NCBI GenBank assembly: GCA_964620325.1
Contig: CAZUIM010000006.1
Location: forward strand, 39,444 to 103,443
Direction: 5' to 3'
DNA from: CAZMYM01 sp964620325
GTDB lineage: Bacteria > Bipolaricaulota > Bipolaricaulia > UBA7950 > UBA9294
DNA: 64,000 bases
Below the pieces are notes generated by a model. That model ran no database searches, was not told the origin of the DNA, and saw only the letters and a program-made list of their open reading frames with translations. Of the stretch, positions 17,204-25,858 are shown one piece after another. Position 1 is the first letter of the stretch, and every line of letters begins with the position of its first letter. A program made the translations under genes and the position numbers.

Positions 17204-18621
17204 GTCTCTGACGTCAGTTCGGACGGGTTCTCGGAGTGGATTCGAGCCCGCTGCCAGCGGCGGCTCAGAAGGAACGGAATCGAGATCGCTCCGCAGGCGG
17301 CGTTCGATACGGCCATCGCGATCCAGATCCCGTCCGCCTGCATCGCGAGCAGAAACGCGAAGAGCCACCCGAAAACGATTCGGATCGCCAGCCGAAGAAC
17401 ACCGAGCACCGTCATGGGGACGTTCCAGCCGGCTCCTCCGTAGACCGCATCGGCGGCGAAGTAGATCCCCAGAAGCGGCAGGCTCGCGGCGAAGAGCTGA
17501 ATGAAGCGAGCTCCTTCGGCGACCGCCTCGGGATCGTAGGGGATGAAGATTCTCAGGAGCGGCGCCCGCAGAGAGTAGATGAAGATCGTTTCGACGACCA
17601 GGATCAGGAAGAGCGCTCCGACGCCCTTCTGCATCAGCTCCCGCGCACGGTCCTTCAGCCCGGCGCCGAGTGCCTGGCCAATCATCGTCGTCAGACCGAC
17701 GGAGACGCCTTCGGTCGCGATGAACAGGAGGCCGAAGATCCTGTCGGCCGCACCGTAGCCGGCGAGGGCGAACGTCCCGTTATCCAGGCGCTCGATCAAT
17801 CCCATCAACACCATGAATCCGAGGGCCATCAGCGAGGCGCCGGCGCCGGCGGGGAATCCGATTCGGAGCGCTCTCCACATCCAGCGCCACCGAAGTCTGA
17901 GCGCCTTTGCTTCGAGTCTGAGATCCCCGATTCCTCTCCGGAAGAGGACGAGGAAGACGACCGATGCCGCCCCCTGCGAGGCGACGGTCGCGATCGCCGC
18001 GCCGAAGATACCCATCTGCGGAACGGGACCCAATCCGAGGATCAGTAGAGGATCCAGCACGATGTTCAGAAGGGTTCCCCCGCCGTTGACGAGGAGGGGC
18101 GTCACGGTGTCTCCGGTCGCCGAGAGCGCCGAAAGGAAGAGCCCCGGGAGCATCATCGTCGGCAGTCCGAGAAAGATGACCCTCAAGTAGGTGGAGGCTT
18201 GTGTCGCGACGTCGGGGGATGTGATCAACAGCGAGACGAGCGGCGGGGTGAAGAAGTATCCGCCGACGCCGAGCACAAGTCCTGAGACGGACACGACGGT
18301 GAACAGCTGGTTCATGGCCTGATTCGCTTGCCGCGGTTGGCCGGCACCGACGTGTTGCGCGACGAGGGCCGTAACGGCTGCACTGCCGAAACTGAGGGCG
18401 AATGCGATGATCGCCCACATCACCGGCCACGAAATCTGAATGGCGGCGATCGTCGTCGCACCGGTTTCGGGGAGGCGGCCGAGCCACGCGGCGTCGGTCA
18501 GGTTGTAGATGGCAAGAATGACCGACGAGAGGATCGCCGGAAACCCGATCTTCGCCATCGTGCGAAGTGCCGGCCCCGAGAGGATCTCCTCTCGGGATGG
18601 TGTCTTGAGCGTCTTGCGCAT
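17200..18621 (-). CDS. MATE-family multidrug/Na+ (H+) antiporter, copy 1
   Basis: 473 residues and twelve transmembrane helices in two halves. MATE hallmarks include the N-terminal GPALRTMAKIGFPAILSSVI, LPETGATTIAAIQISWPV, a PGLFLSALSATGDTVTPL segment in the first half, and the second-half GVSVGLTTMIGQALGAG. It extrudes cationic or other organic compounds using Na+ or H+ gradients. The ATG follows a GGGGGA site. It is the downstream member of a tandem pair with the gene at 18804, which has exactly the same length. Confidence 0.92.
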   Translation of the reverse strand: MRKTLKTPSREEILSGPALRTMAKIGFPAILSSVILAIYNLTDAAWLGRLPETGATTIAAIQISWPVMWAIIAFALSFGSAAVTALVAQHVGAGQPRQANQAMNQLFTVVSVSGLVLGVGGYFFTPPLVSLLITSPDVATQASTYLRVIFLGLPTMMLPGLFLSALSATGDTVTPLLVNGGGTLLNIVLDPLLILGLGPVPQMGIFGAAIATVASQGAASVVFLVLFRRGIGDLRLEAKALRLRWRWMWRALRIGFPAGAGASLMALGFMVLMGLIERLDNGTFALAGYGAADRIFGLLFIATEGVSVGLTTMIGQALGAGLKDRARELMQKGVGALFLILVVETIFIYSLRAPLLRIFIPYDPEAVAEGARFIQLFAASLPLLGIYFAADAVYGGAGWNVPMTVLGVLRLAIRIVFGWLFAFLLAMQADGIWIAMAVSNAACGAISIPFLLSRRWQRARIHSENPSELTSET

Positions 18622-18803
18622 CGTCCCCCGACGAGAGCCCGCTGCCCACGCCTTCCGCTGCGCGCACGCACCGCACGTTCGGGCTCCTCAACGAGCGATG
18701 CAGCGCGCCGCGAAATACTTCGATTCGAATACATACTCATCATACTCGTTCATTGATCGGACGACCAGGCGGCGCAATCGCGAGGACTGCGAACGGCGGC
18801 GGA

Positions 18804-20225
18804 CTAGGTCTCTGCCGTCAGTTCGGACGGGTTCTCGGAGTGGATCCGAGCCCGGAGCCAGCGGCGGCTCAGAAGGAACGGAATCGAGATCAGACCGCAG
18901 ATCACGTTCGATCCGGACATCCCGATCCAGATTCCGTCGGACTCCATCCCCATCAGGAAGGCAAGAACCCACCCGAGCGCCAGTCGGATCACCAATCGGA
19001 AGACGCCGAGAACCGTCATCGGAACGTTCCAGCCGGACCCGCGGTAGACGGCCTCGGCGGCGAAAAAGACGCCGAGGAGCGGCATCCCGACGGCGAACAA
19101 CTCGATGAATCGGGTCCCTTCGCGCATCGCCTCCGGCTCGAACGGCAGGAAGAATCGCATCAGCGGTGTCCGAAGCGCGTAGACGAAGATCGTCTCGACG
19201 ATCAGGATCACGAACAACGCGCCAACGCCCTTTCTCATCAGGTCGCGCGCACGGTCCGGCAGCCCGGCGCCCAAGGCCTGGCCGATCATCGTTGTCAGGC
19301 CGACGCTGAGGCCGTTCGTCGCGATGAACAGGAGGCCGAACAGCCGGTCGGCGGCTCCGTACCCGGCGAGGGCGAACTTCGCGTTGTCCAAACGGCCGAT
19401 GAGCAGCATGAGGACCATGAAGCCCAGAGCGATCAGCATCGAACCGAATCCGGCCGGGAACCCGATCCGGAGAGCTCTCGCGATCCAACTCGCCCGCAGC
19501 TTGAGTGCCCGGCGATCGAGTTTGAGACCCCCGATCCCTCGCCGAAAGACGGCGAGGAAGACGATGGTTGCGAGGCCTTGCGACGCGACGGTCGCGATCG
19601 CCGCGCCGAGGATTCCCATTTGCGGGAACGGACCCAGTCCGAGGATCAGGACCGCGTCGAGGGCAGCGTTGAGGAGAGTCCCGCCGCCGTTGATCAGAAG
19701 CGGTGTCACGGTGTCCCCGGTCGCGGACAGCGTGTGATAGAAGAGGCCCGGGAGCATCATCGTCGGCAACCCGAGGAAGATGACGTTCAGGTACGTCGAC
19801 GCCTCCGCGGCGACGGCGACGTCGGTCACCACGAAGGAGACGATCCACGGGGTGATGGCGAATCCGACCGCCCCGAGGACGAACCCGGAGATGACCGAGA
19901 CCGTGAACAGCTGGTTCATCGCGTAGTTCGCTTCACGGTGTTGTCCGGCGCCGATGTGTTGCGCCACGAGAGCCGTCACCGCGGCGCCGCCGAACCCGGT
20001 GACGAACGAGAGGATCGCCCAAACGAACGGCCAGGAGACCTGGATCCCCGCAATCGCGGCGGCGCCGGTTTCGGGAAGACGTCCGAGCCACGCGGCGTCG
20101 GCCAAGTTGTACAGCGTGCCCACGATCGAGGAAAGCACAGCTGGGAACCCGATCTTCGCCATTGTGCGAAGGGCGGGACCGGACAGAATCTCCTCTCGCT
20201 CGGGGATACGGAATGCTCTTCTCAT
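18804..20225 (-). CDS. MATE-family multidrug/Na+ (H+) antiporter, copy 2
   Basis: 473 residues from ATG 20225; the frame is open 23 codons further upstream, but the copy-1 start aligns with this ATG. It is closely similar to copy 1 along its whole length (shared GPALRTMAKIGFPA, LGGVFFAAEAVY-like and LLSRRW-RARIHSENPSELT ends), so the two arose by tandem duplication. The C-terminal ten codons are nearly identical in DNA. The two copies may have split substrates. A promoter with a palindrome lies about 60 bases upstream. Confidence 0.92.
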   Translation of the reverse strand: MRRAFRIPEREEILSGPALRTMAKIGFPAVLSSIVGTLYNLADAAWLGRLPETGAAAIAGIQVSWPFVWAILSFVTGFGGAAVTALVAQHIGAGQHREANYAMNQLFTVSVISGFVLGAVGFAITPWIVSFVVTDVAVAAEASTYLNVIFLGLPTMMLPGLFYHTLSATGDTVTPLLINGGGTLLNAALDAVLILGLGPFPQMGILGAAIATVASQGLATIVFLAVFRRGIGGLKLDRRALKLRASWIARALRIGFPAGFGSMLIALGFMVLMLLIGRLDNAKFALAGYGAADRLFGLLFIATNGLSVGLTTMIGQALGAGLPDRARDLMRKGVGALFVILIVETIFVYALRTPLMRFFLPFEPEAMREGTRFIELFAVGMPLLGVFFAAEAVYRGSGWNVPMTVLGVFRLVIRLALGWVLAFLMGMESDGIWIGMSGSNVICGLISIPFLLSRRWLRARIHSENPSELTAET

Positions 20226-20284
20226 CGCGATGAATCGGGGAACGGGGGCCGTGGCGCCTTCGCACCGACGCAGGAAGTCGGGGA

Positions 20285-20312
20285 ATTGTAACAAAGTTAC
20301 GCCATCCGTCCA
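20285..20312 (-). promoter_or_regulatory. Promoter and GTAAC palindrome upstream of MATE copy 2
   Basis: On the minus strand TGGACG (20312-20307) and TACAAT (20290-20285) are separated by 16 bp. A perfect palindrome, GTAAC-AAA-GTTAC (20288-20300), overlaps the -10 box and would block the promoter if bound. Confidence 0.45.
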
Positions 20313-20513
20313 GGCCGGCTCACGGGGACGGACTTCGCCGTCTCTATCGGTGGTCAGTCGTCCTCGGAAGAGGAGACGTGTTGCCCGATCTGACGAGCGT
20401 TTCTGGATCGTCCTTCGGGCGGATTGGGCTCAGACTCGAACAGAGGGACACGTCTCGACGAGTTCGGCGAACGGGAGCCGTGCGGGCGGTCTCTGGGCGA
20501 GGGGGGATGGAGA

Positions 20514-21548
20514 GTGATCAAGGGGTGCATCGCGTGTGTCCTGCTTCTCGGGATCGCCGGCTTCATGGTCTGGACGGTCGCTGGAGGAGCCGGAAGTCTG
20601 TACGAAACGGTCGGTGAGATTCGACTGTCGGGAATGGGTGGCTCGGTCGATGGCCAGAGCGATCACCGCGCCGTGGCGACGAGAGCGGGCTTCATCTACG
20701 TGGTTCTCGGCGGCGACAGGCTGTCCGTCTTCGACGGTCGCGAGCTCGGCGGCGAGGCGTACCCTGTGACGATCGACGAGCCGATCCGGCAGTTTTCGCT
20801 CAACCCGGGCAAGTACGTCGGCCTGGTCGCGACCGAAGATCGTCTCTACTGCTACGGGTGGGGCGGTGGCGAGGTCTTCGACATCTCCGATCCATCGAAC
20901 CCCGTTCTCACCGGGGCATTCGGAGATCCTGGAACGCACGTGTTTGACATGGTGCATCACGACGGGTACTTGGCGGCCGCCTGCTACGATCGTCTCATCG
21001 TCTACACCTTGGACGTCAACCCGGACTATCCGATGGTGACCGCCGATCTCCCGATGGAAGCCGACACCTACGCGTACGCCGTCTGCGTCGCCGACGGACG
21101 TCTGTGTGCGACGGGGTTCCGAAGGCGGCGCACCGGGACCAACGAGTACTGGCTCGGGACGTGGGACTTCTCGGTTCCCGAGCGGGTGACCCTGTTGCAG
21201 ATCGTCGACACGACGGAGCGTGGGTACCGGATGGTCGCCCTCGACGGCATGGTCTTGGCAATCAGCGAAAGCCAAGCGACGCTCTGGCGGGTCGACGGAG
21301 AGGCTCCGGTGTACGTGGAGACCGTCGACGTTTCCGGAAAGGCGATTGCACAGGATGGTGAGATCGTCATTCTCGACCGCGTGGCGCTTACGGTCGCCGG
21401 TGAAGATGTGGAGATCTTGGGAGACGTCGACTGCCCCGAGGATCGATGCCACGTCGGCCTTCCCCGCATCGGAGCGGCGGACGCCCATCTCGTCCTCCTC
21501 CCGAGGACCAAGTCGGTGGCGATTCTGCGACCTGTTGGGGAGGGGTAG
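20514..21548 (+). CDS. Extracytoplasmic LVIVD-repeat beta-propeller protein
   Basis: 344 residues from GTG 20514 (purine-rich GGGGGG/GGAGA upstream; the frame runs 30 codons further up). An N-terminal signal or anchor (ACVLLLGIAGFMVWTVAG) is followed by repeated four-strand blades, clearest in GGEVFDISDPSNPVLTGAF and GTWDFSVPERVTLLQIVDT, the LVIVD-type pattern (V-DISDP-x-P). Such proteins form seven-bladed-type propellers on the cell surface or in the periplasm and have no common enzymatic role. It is a single gene with its own spacer on both sides. Confidence 0.8.
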   Translation: MIKGCIACVLLLGIAGFMVWTVAGGAGSLYETVGEIRLSGMGGSVDGQSDHRAVATRAGFIYVVLGGDRLSVFDGRELGGEAYPVTIDEPIRQFSLNPGKYVGLVATEDRLYCYGWGGGEVFDISDPSNPVLTGAFGDPGTHVFDMVHHDGYLAAACYDRLIVYTLDVNPDYPMVTADLPMEADTYAYAVCVADGRLCATGFRRRRTGTNEYWLGTWDFSVPERVTLLQIVDTTERGYRMVALDGMVLAISESQATLWRVDGEAPVYVETVDVSGKAIAQDGEIVILDRVALTVAGEDVEILGDVDCPEDRCHVGLPRIGAADAHLVLLPRTKSVAILRPVGEG

Positions 21549-21801
21549 TCGCGTCCGGAGGTCCGGCCTATCTTCGAGGTGGCCCCGGTCCGTGCCGTGC
21601 TCCGCGCAGATCGTCTGGCGTGCGGCCGTCCGCGCCGATGACGAACAGCGTTGCCGCGGCGTCGCCCGGGAGTGCGCAGGTGTATGCACAGGGCTGTACG
21701 CGCTCGACCCACCGGCGAGATGAGAGCCGTCGCCGAAACGAGTGCGGCGCACGTCGAGGACGTACACCGCACAAGCTGCGTGAGTGCTTGCGGTTTGTCG
21801 T

Positions 21802-22017
21802 CTAGAAGAAGAAGACCATGACGTCGAGCGCCTGGGGGCCTTTCTGGCCTTCCCCGACGGTAAACTCGACCTTTTGACCGTCGTTGAGGGTTTTGTAGCC
21901 GTCACCGCGAATGGAGCTGAAGTGCACGAAGACGTCCTCTCCACCTTCACGCTCGATGAAGCCGAAACCCTTGGAATCGTTGAACCACTTGACCGTTCCG
22001 GTCTCGCGCTCCGGCAT
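21802..22017 (-). CDS. CspA-family cold-shock protein, copy 1
   Basis: 71 residues. It has the five-stranded OB fold with both RNA-binding motifs: KGFGFIE (RNP1) and VFVHFSSI (RNP2). It binds single-stranded nucleic acid and melts secondary structure in mRNA. The C-terminus reads QKGPQALDVMVFFF, with an unusual run of aromatic residues. It ends the series of three very similar proteins in the window. A GGGAGG site precedes the ATG. The long leader is described separately. Confidence 0.95.
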   Translation of the reverse strand: MPERETGTVKWFNDSKGFGFIEREGGEDVFVHFSSIRGDGYKTLNDGQKVEFTVGEGQKGPQALDVMVFFF

Positions 22018-22130
22018 GTGTTCTAACCTCCCTCATGTTGGAAGCCTAAGTGAGCAGGACGTGCTTTCGGTCGTCGGACCGGAGAGAACTCCAAGAAAGC
22101 GACTGCATGCTGCCAACAACGTCGGAGAGT
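22018..22130 (-). promoter_or_regulatory. Conserved cold-shock mRNA leader, copy 1
   Basis: The untranslated stretch upstream of csp copy 1 shares ordered blocks with the leaders of copies 2 and 3: AACCTCCCTCATG next to the start, a TAAGTGAGCAGG block, an ACTCC block and GAAAGCGACTGCA (plus-strand reading). It is the most diverged of the three. The outer limit is approximate. Confidence 0.5.
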
Positions 22131-22235
22131 ATACCGATCGGTCCTGTACAAGCGCAATCCAGGCTTCGGGCGACGAACGTCGCCGGATTCGGAGGACAAG
22201 CGAGTCGACGGTCGGGGGCGTGGCGCGATCGCCAG

Positions 22236-22910
22236 TCAGCCCCGTCGGGCGGAAACTTCGGCGGCGCGGATGTACTCTCGGAGCGATCGCGCGACCAGCG
22301 AGGGAACGCGCAGATCGGCCTCGTCGAAGGACAGGCAGCGGGTCACGTCGTTCGGCACGGCGACGCAGAAGATCCCGGCCGACTTGGCGGCGGCGACACC
22401 GTGCAGCGAATCCTCGAACGCGATCGCCTCGTCCGGTCGAACCCGGAGTGCCCTGAGCGCTCTGCGGTAGAGGTCGGGCGCCGGTTTCGTCCGCGCGACG
22501 TCCTCAGCACAGACGATGGCGTCGAACTTCTCCTCAAGGCCGTGCTGTCGGAGAAGCCGGAGAACCCAGGCCCGGTCGGAGCTCGACGCGATTCCGATTC
22601 GAAGGTCATCATCGATCGCCGCGTCGATCAGCGCTCGGACGCCCGACATCGGACGCTCGGCCGCGAGGAGTTCCAGCTCTCGTTCCAGTCTCTTCTCTCG
22701 CAGTGCCGCGCGATCGACCGGTTCGCCAAGGTGGGCATCGAGCAGCTCGTACGCTCTCGGTGGATCGGCCGACGACCCGAGGATCCCCGCCCACGCCTCC
22801 TCCTCGATGGTCAGCCCGGCCTCGGCGTGGATCTCCATCCAGGAGGCTCGCATCGGGCTCTCCGTGTCGAGGATCAGCCCGTCGAAGTCGAAGATCAGCG
22901 CTCGAATCAT
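22236..22910 (-). CDS. HAD-superfamily phosphatase/phosphomutase (beta-phosphoglucomutase-like)
   Basis: 224 residues. HAD motif I is FDFDGLILDTE (nucleophile and acid Asp, about 7-17), motif II is IGIASSSDR, motif III is the Lys in RTKPAPDLY, and motif IV is AFEDSLHGVAAAKSAGIF. A helical cap between motifs I and II places it in subclass I with beta-phosphoglucomutase, phosphoglycolate phosphatase and related sugar phosphatases. The cap does not allow a substrate call. It is upstream of csp copy 1 on the same strand, but a 218-base leader separates them. Confidence 0.88.
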   Translation of the reverse strand: MIRALIFDFDGLILDTESPMRASWMEIHAEAGLTIEEEAWAGILGSSADPPRAYELLDAHLGEPVDRAALREKRLERELELLAAERPMSGVRALIDAAIDDDLRIGIASSSDRAWVLRLLRQHGLEEKFDAIVCAEDVARTKPAPDLYRRALRALRVRPDEAIAFEDSLHGVAAAKSAGIFCVAVPNDVTRCLSFDEADLRVPSLVARSLREYIRAAEVSARRG

Positions 22911-23015
22911 CCCTATGCCCCTTTCCGCGCGACTGAGAGCAGCAAGGGTAGCGACATCCGCTCGGAAGCGAAAGCCGAGCGACTCGGGTCGGCTCCCGTC
23001 ACGGGCGGGCGCGCT

Positions 23016-23561
23016 CTAGCTCTTGAAGATCAGCTGCCGGTAGAAACGGAGCTCGTCGATCGATGCGTGGATGTCACTTCCCGCGCGATGCAGGTACTCC
23101 TTGTCGAGCCTCGAAACGGCACCCGGGAACCAGCGGTGGGCGAGCTCGCTGATCGAGCTGACGTCGACGTTTCTGTGACTCAGATGATCGTTCAAGTCGC
23201 GCATATGCCGCATCAGGAAACGGCGGTCGAGAAGGATCGAATTGCCACAGAGCGGTGCGACCTTCCGGTGGGTGTGCCTCCGAAGGAACGTGAGCGTCCG
23301 CTGTTCCGCTTCCCGAAGTGAGATGTCGGAGGCTCGAGATGACTCGAGGAGGCCGGAGATTCCGTGCTGCCGCTCCGACCAGTCGGCCGCCCGGTCGAGG
23401 ACCTCTTCTGGGTGATGGATCACCAGAATCGGGCCTTCGCCGACGACGCTCAGATCCTTGTCGGTCACGACGCTGGCGATCTCGAGGATGACGTGTCTTG
23501 CGACGCTCAGGCCGGTCGTCTCGAGGTCGATCCAGACGAGATTGCCGCGGTCGCGGGCCAT
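23016..23561 (-). CDS. orn: Oligoribonuclease (DEDDh 3'-5' exoribonuclease)
   Basis: 181 residues, the typical length. It degrades di- to pentaribonucleotides left by other RNases, including pGpG from c-di-GMP turnover. DEDDh residues are visible: WIDLETTGL (Asp and Glu), CGNSILLDRRFLMRHM (third Asp), and HRAGSDIHASIDELRFYR (His and last Asp). Family members usually read HRALDDIRESI here, so the D-D pair is changed to S-D, with the DEDDh Asp kept. An AAGGAG site lies upstream of the ATG. Confidence 0.93.
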   Translation of the reverse strand: MARDRGNLVWIDLETTGLSVARHVILEIASVVTDKDLSVVGEGPILVIHHPEEVLDRAADWSERQHGISGLLESSRASDISLREAEQRTLTFLRRHTHRKVAPLCGNSILLDRRFLMRHMRDLNDHLSHRNVDVSSISELAHRWFPGAVSRLDKEYLHRAGSDIHASIDELRFYRQLIFKS

Positions 23562-23684
23562 CGAACACCGCTCCTTCCCGCGATCACCTTATCCGGATCG
23601 GCGCCGTGCGGCCAGCCTTCGCTCCCCTTGTCCAGCGACTCCGTCTATCCTACCCTGCGTGAGCAAGACGAACGGAGGATTCGA

Positions 23685-24416
23685 ATGCGCACAGTCATTG
23701 TCGCGGTTGGGGCGCTCGCCGTTGTCGTTCTCGCCGCAGGCGGGGACACGCTGGCCGATGCGGTCGCGAGCCCGCGCGTCGTCATGGAGGGAGGACTCGT
23801 TTCCTCCGCATTGCCGAGCGTCGAAGCGGGTCTCTCGCTCGGCGTCGCGTACGAGAGCGACACGTTCGTTGCGAGCAGTGAAACGACGGTGACGGTTCTT
23901 CCGGATTTCCTCGTATACGAGGAGGCGAGCGCGAGCTTGTCCCCGGGCGACATCGAGATCGGTCTCGACGTCGGCTTCGGGATCGTTCCCCTCGGGATCG
24001 ACACGGCCAACGTTTGGGCCGGCGCCCCCTTCTACGAGAAGGACGTCGGAGGCGACACGCCGATCTACTTGACCGCCGACGCGTTCGGGACACTCTGGTT
24101 GGGAGACCCGTTCGGCGGCGCGATCTCCGTCGGCCTCGAGGCCGAGTTTCCCGGACAGTCGGTCACAGCCACGATGACCAGCGTGGCGTCGGTGACCTAC
24201 GATGCGGTCTCCGGCCTCGGCTTGGAGGAGGACGTGGAGGCGAGGTTTGCGTCCGAGCGCAGTCGCGTGGTCGATGAGGGGCCCCTCACCGGGCGCACGC
24301 GCCTCGTCGGATGGACAAGGATTCGTCTCCGGCTCGACGCGTCCGGATTCTCCGTCCCCCGCCTGCTCGTCGGCCTGGGGATACGCATCGAGTCTCCGGT
24401 GCGGGCCAAGGAGTAG
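23685..24416 (+). CDS. Secreted beta-rich protein, function unknown
   Basis: 243 residues; ATG 23685 follows CGGAGG. A signal peptide (about 1-26) precedes a sequence of amphipathic strands ending in LRLDASGFSVPRLLVGLGIRIE. The strand pattern and lack of Cys suggest a periplasmic or small outer-membrane beta protein. Family not recognised. It lies 12 bases before the lipoprotein gene at 24429, so the two are probably co-transcribed. Confidence 0.75.
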   Translation: MRTVIVAVGALAVVVLAAGGDTLADAVASPRVVMEGGLVSSALPSVEAGLSLGVAYESDTFVASSETTVTVLPDFLVYEEASASLSPGDIEIGLDVGFGIVPLGIDTANVWAGAPFYEKDVGGDTPIYLTADAFGTLWLGDPFGGAISVGLEAEFPGQSVTATMTSVASVTYDAVSGLGLEEDVEARFASERSRVVDEGPLTGRTRLVGWTRIRLRLDASGFSVPRLLVGLGIRIESPVRAKE

Positions 24417-24428
24417 GAGCCTCCGACG

Positions 24429-25130
24429 ATGACGACACGACGGATCGGAGCGTTGCTCGCGGGGATCGGTTACGCGGTGGTCCTCTGCGGCTGTTGGTCG
24501 CCGGATCCGCTTCCAACAGCGAATTTCACCATGGAGCCGTCGACCGGGATGTCCCCCCTTCTCGTTCGGTTTGACGCCACCGGATCGTCCTCCCCCAGCA
24601 GTTCGATCTCGCACTACGCATGGGATTTCGGGGACGGGGCGACCGGCAGCGGCGGCGTTGCGGGCCATCTGTACACGACCGACGCGATCCGCGAGTTCAC
24701 AGTGATCCTGACGGTGACCGATCGAGAGGAGCGGCAGGGGAGCATCGCCGGCGTGGTGACCGTCCATCCGGAGCCACCTCCGTCCGGCGTGTCGATCGAG
24801 TTCTTCTGGCCGTTTCACTTCGACGCGAGCGGGGAGGACGCGGCGAACCTGAACGACGAATACTTCACACTAAAGAACACCGGGGAGACTGCGGTTGACA
24901 TGACCGGGTGGACGGTCGAGAACGAGCGCGGCCTGCAATACCGGTTCCCGGACGGCTTCACCCTCGACGTCGTGGCCCTCGTCTACGTCCACAGCGGTGC
25001 GGGCCAGGACTCCGCTGGGATTCTGTACTGGAACGCTTCGGAGCCCGTCTGGCAGAACACGACCGACATCGCCGTCCTTCGTGATTCTGCCGGAGACATC
25101 GTCGACGTCTACGCGTACGGAAGCTGTTAG
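24429..25130 (+). CDS. Lipoprotein with PKD and lamin-tail domains
   Basis: 233 residues. The N-terminal VVLCGCW places a lipobox cysteine at about residue 22. A PKD domain follows (about 30-115; YAWDFGDGATGSGG is its hallmark). A lamin-tail domain fills the rest (about 122-233; EYFTLKNTGETAVDMTGWTV and the RFPDGFTL segment). PKD domains are spacers or binding modules in surface proteins, and bacterial lamin-tail domains occur on secreted nucleases and membrane-associated proteins. Here there is no catalytic domain. It likely forms a transcription unit with the preceding secreted protein. Confidence 0.85.
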   Translation: MTTRRIGALLAGIGYAVVLCGCWSPDPLPTANFTMEPSTGMSPLLVRFDATGSSSPSSSISHYAWDFGDGATGSGGVAGHLYTTDAIREFTVILTVTDREERQGSIAGVVTVHPEPPPSGVSIEFFWPFHFDASGEDAANLNDEYFTLKNTGETAVDMTGWTVENERGLQYRFPDGFTLDVVALVYVHSGAGQDSAGILYWNASEPVWQNTTDIAVLRDSAGDIVDVYAYGSC

Positions 25131-25177
25131 GGGATCGGGGAACGAGCCGATCGACGAAGTGGGCGCTGGAATGAAGA

Positions 25178-25207
25178 GCGCGGCGCACGATTCCTCGTGC
25201 GCCGCGC
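25178..25207 (-). terminator. Strong hairpin terminator between lipoprotein and csp copy 2
   Basis: A perfect 13-bp stem (left arm begins GCGCGGCGCACGA) closes a TTCC loop. On the minus strand it is followed by TCTTCAT. It lies between two convergent genes and probably ends both. Confidence 0.8.
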
Positions 25208-25235
25208 AATCATGTTCGAACGTAACGCCGCCAGC

Positions 25236-25445
25236 CTACAGCGGCATGACGTCGAGCGCCTGGGGGCCCTTCTGGCCCTGACCCAGGGTGAACTCGACCT
25301 TCTGGCCTTCCTGCAGTGTCTTGAATCCCTCACCGCGGATCGAGCTGTAATGCACGAAGACGTCTTCGCCGCCTTCTCGCTCGATGAAGCCGAAGCCCTT
25401 GGTCTCGTTGAACCACTTGACAGTACCTGTCTCGCGTTCAGACAT
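25236..25445 (-). CDS. CspA-family cold-shock protein, copy 2
   Basis: 69 residues with KGFGFIE and VFVHYSSI RNA-binding motifs and the shared C-terminus QKGPQALDVMPL. The start is ATG 25445, nine bases after AAGGAGG; a TTG three codons upstream is in frame but overlaps that spacing. It acts as an RNA chaperone. Copies 2 and 3 are closer to each other than to copy 1, in protein and in leader. Confidence 0.95.
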   Translation of the reverse strand: MSERETGTVKWFNETKGFGFIEREGGEDVFVHYSSIRGEGFKTLQEGQKVEFTLGQGQKGPQALDVMPL

Positions 25446-25560
25446 GTACGACAACCTCCTTCATGCTGGAAGTCTTAGTGAGACAGAGCGATCTCAGGGA
25501 CTTCGGGAAGATTCCAGATTCCCCAGAGTGCAACTGCACGACTACCAACAACAGTGAAAG
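25446..25560 (-). promoter_or_regulatory. Conserved cold-shock mRNA leader, copy 2
   Basis: It shares an identical 24-base block with the copy-3 leader (beginning GTCTTAGTGAGACAG on the plus strand), plus the AACCTCCTTCATG block at the start and an AACTGCACGACTACC block further out. An upstream ATG directly precedes and overlaps the ribosome site and opens an 8-codon frame across the csp start. The remaining 25561-25858, up to the glycoside hydrolase gene, shows no gene. Confidence 0.6.
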
Positions 25561-25858
25561 CGTATCTGAGTGGGGTGCGAAGTGCAAGGACAGGTGCGCA
25601 CCTTCGCCCGGGACGGGTGGCGCGCCGACATCGGTGCTCCGTGTGCTTGCTCCTGGCGTCTCCGCCGGATTCCGGGTCGAAAACCTCGGAATAAGGCGGG
25701 ATTGCCCGTGCTGGGGAGTGCGCGGTTCCGCCTCCCCGCCTCGGATCCCGGGCGCGGTCGGTGCATCGCTGTAGCCGGGAGCCGGCAGGAACCAACGTCG
25801 ACCCTCCGTGTATTCTGTTGTGGTGACACCGGCTTCGTCGTGTCCGGAAGGAGAGATT

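Noticed and set aside
21568..21774. Small minus-strand frame between the LVIVD gene and csp 1
   Set aside because: No ribosome site or recognisable domain. The 253-base spacer between these convergent genes shows only a weak hairpin near 21767-21793.
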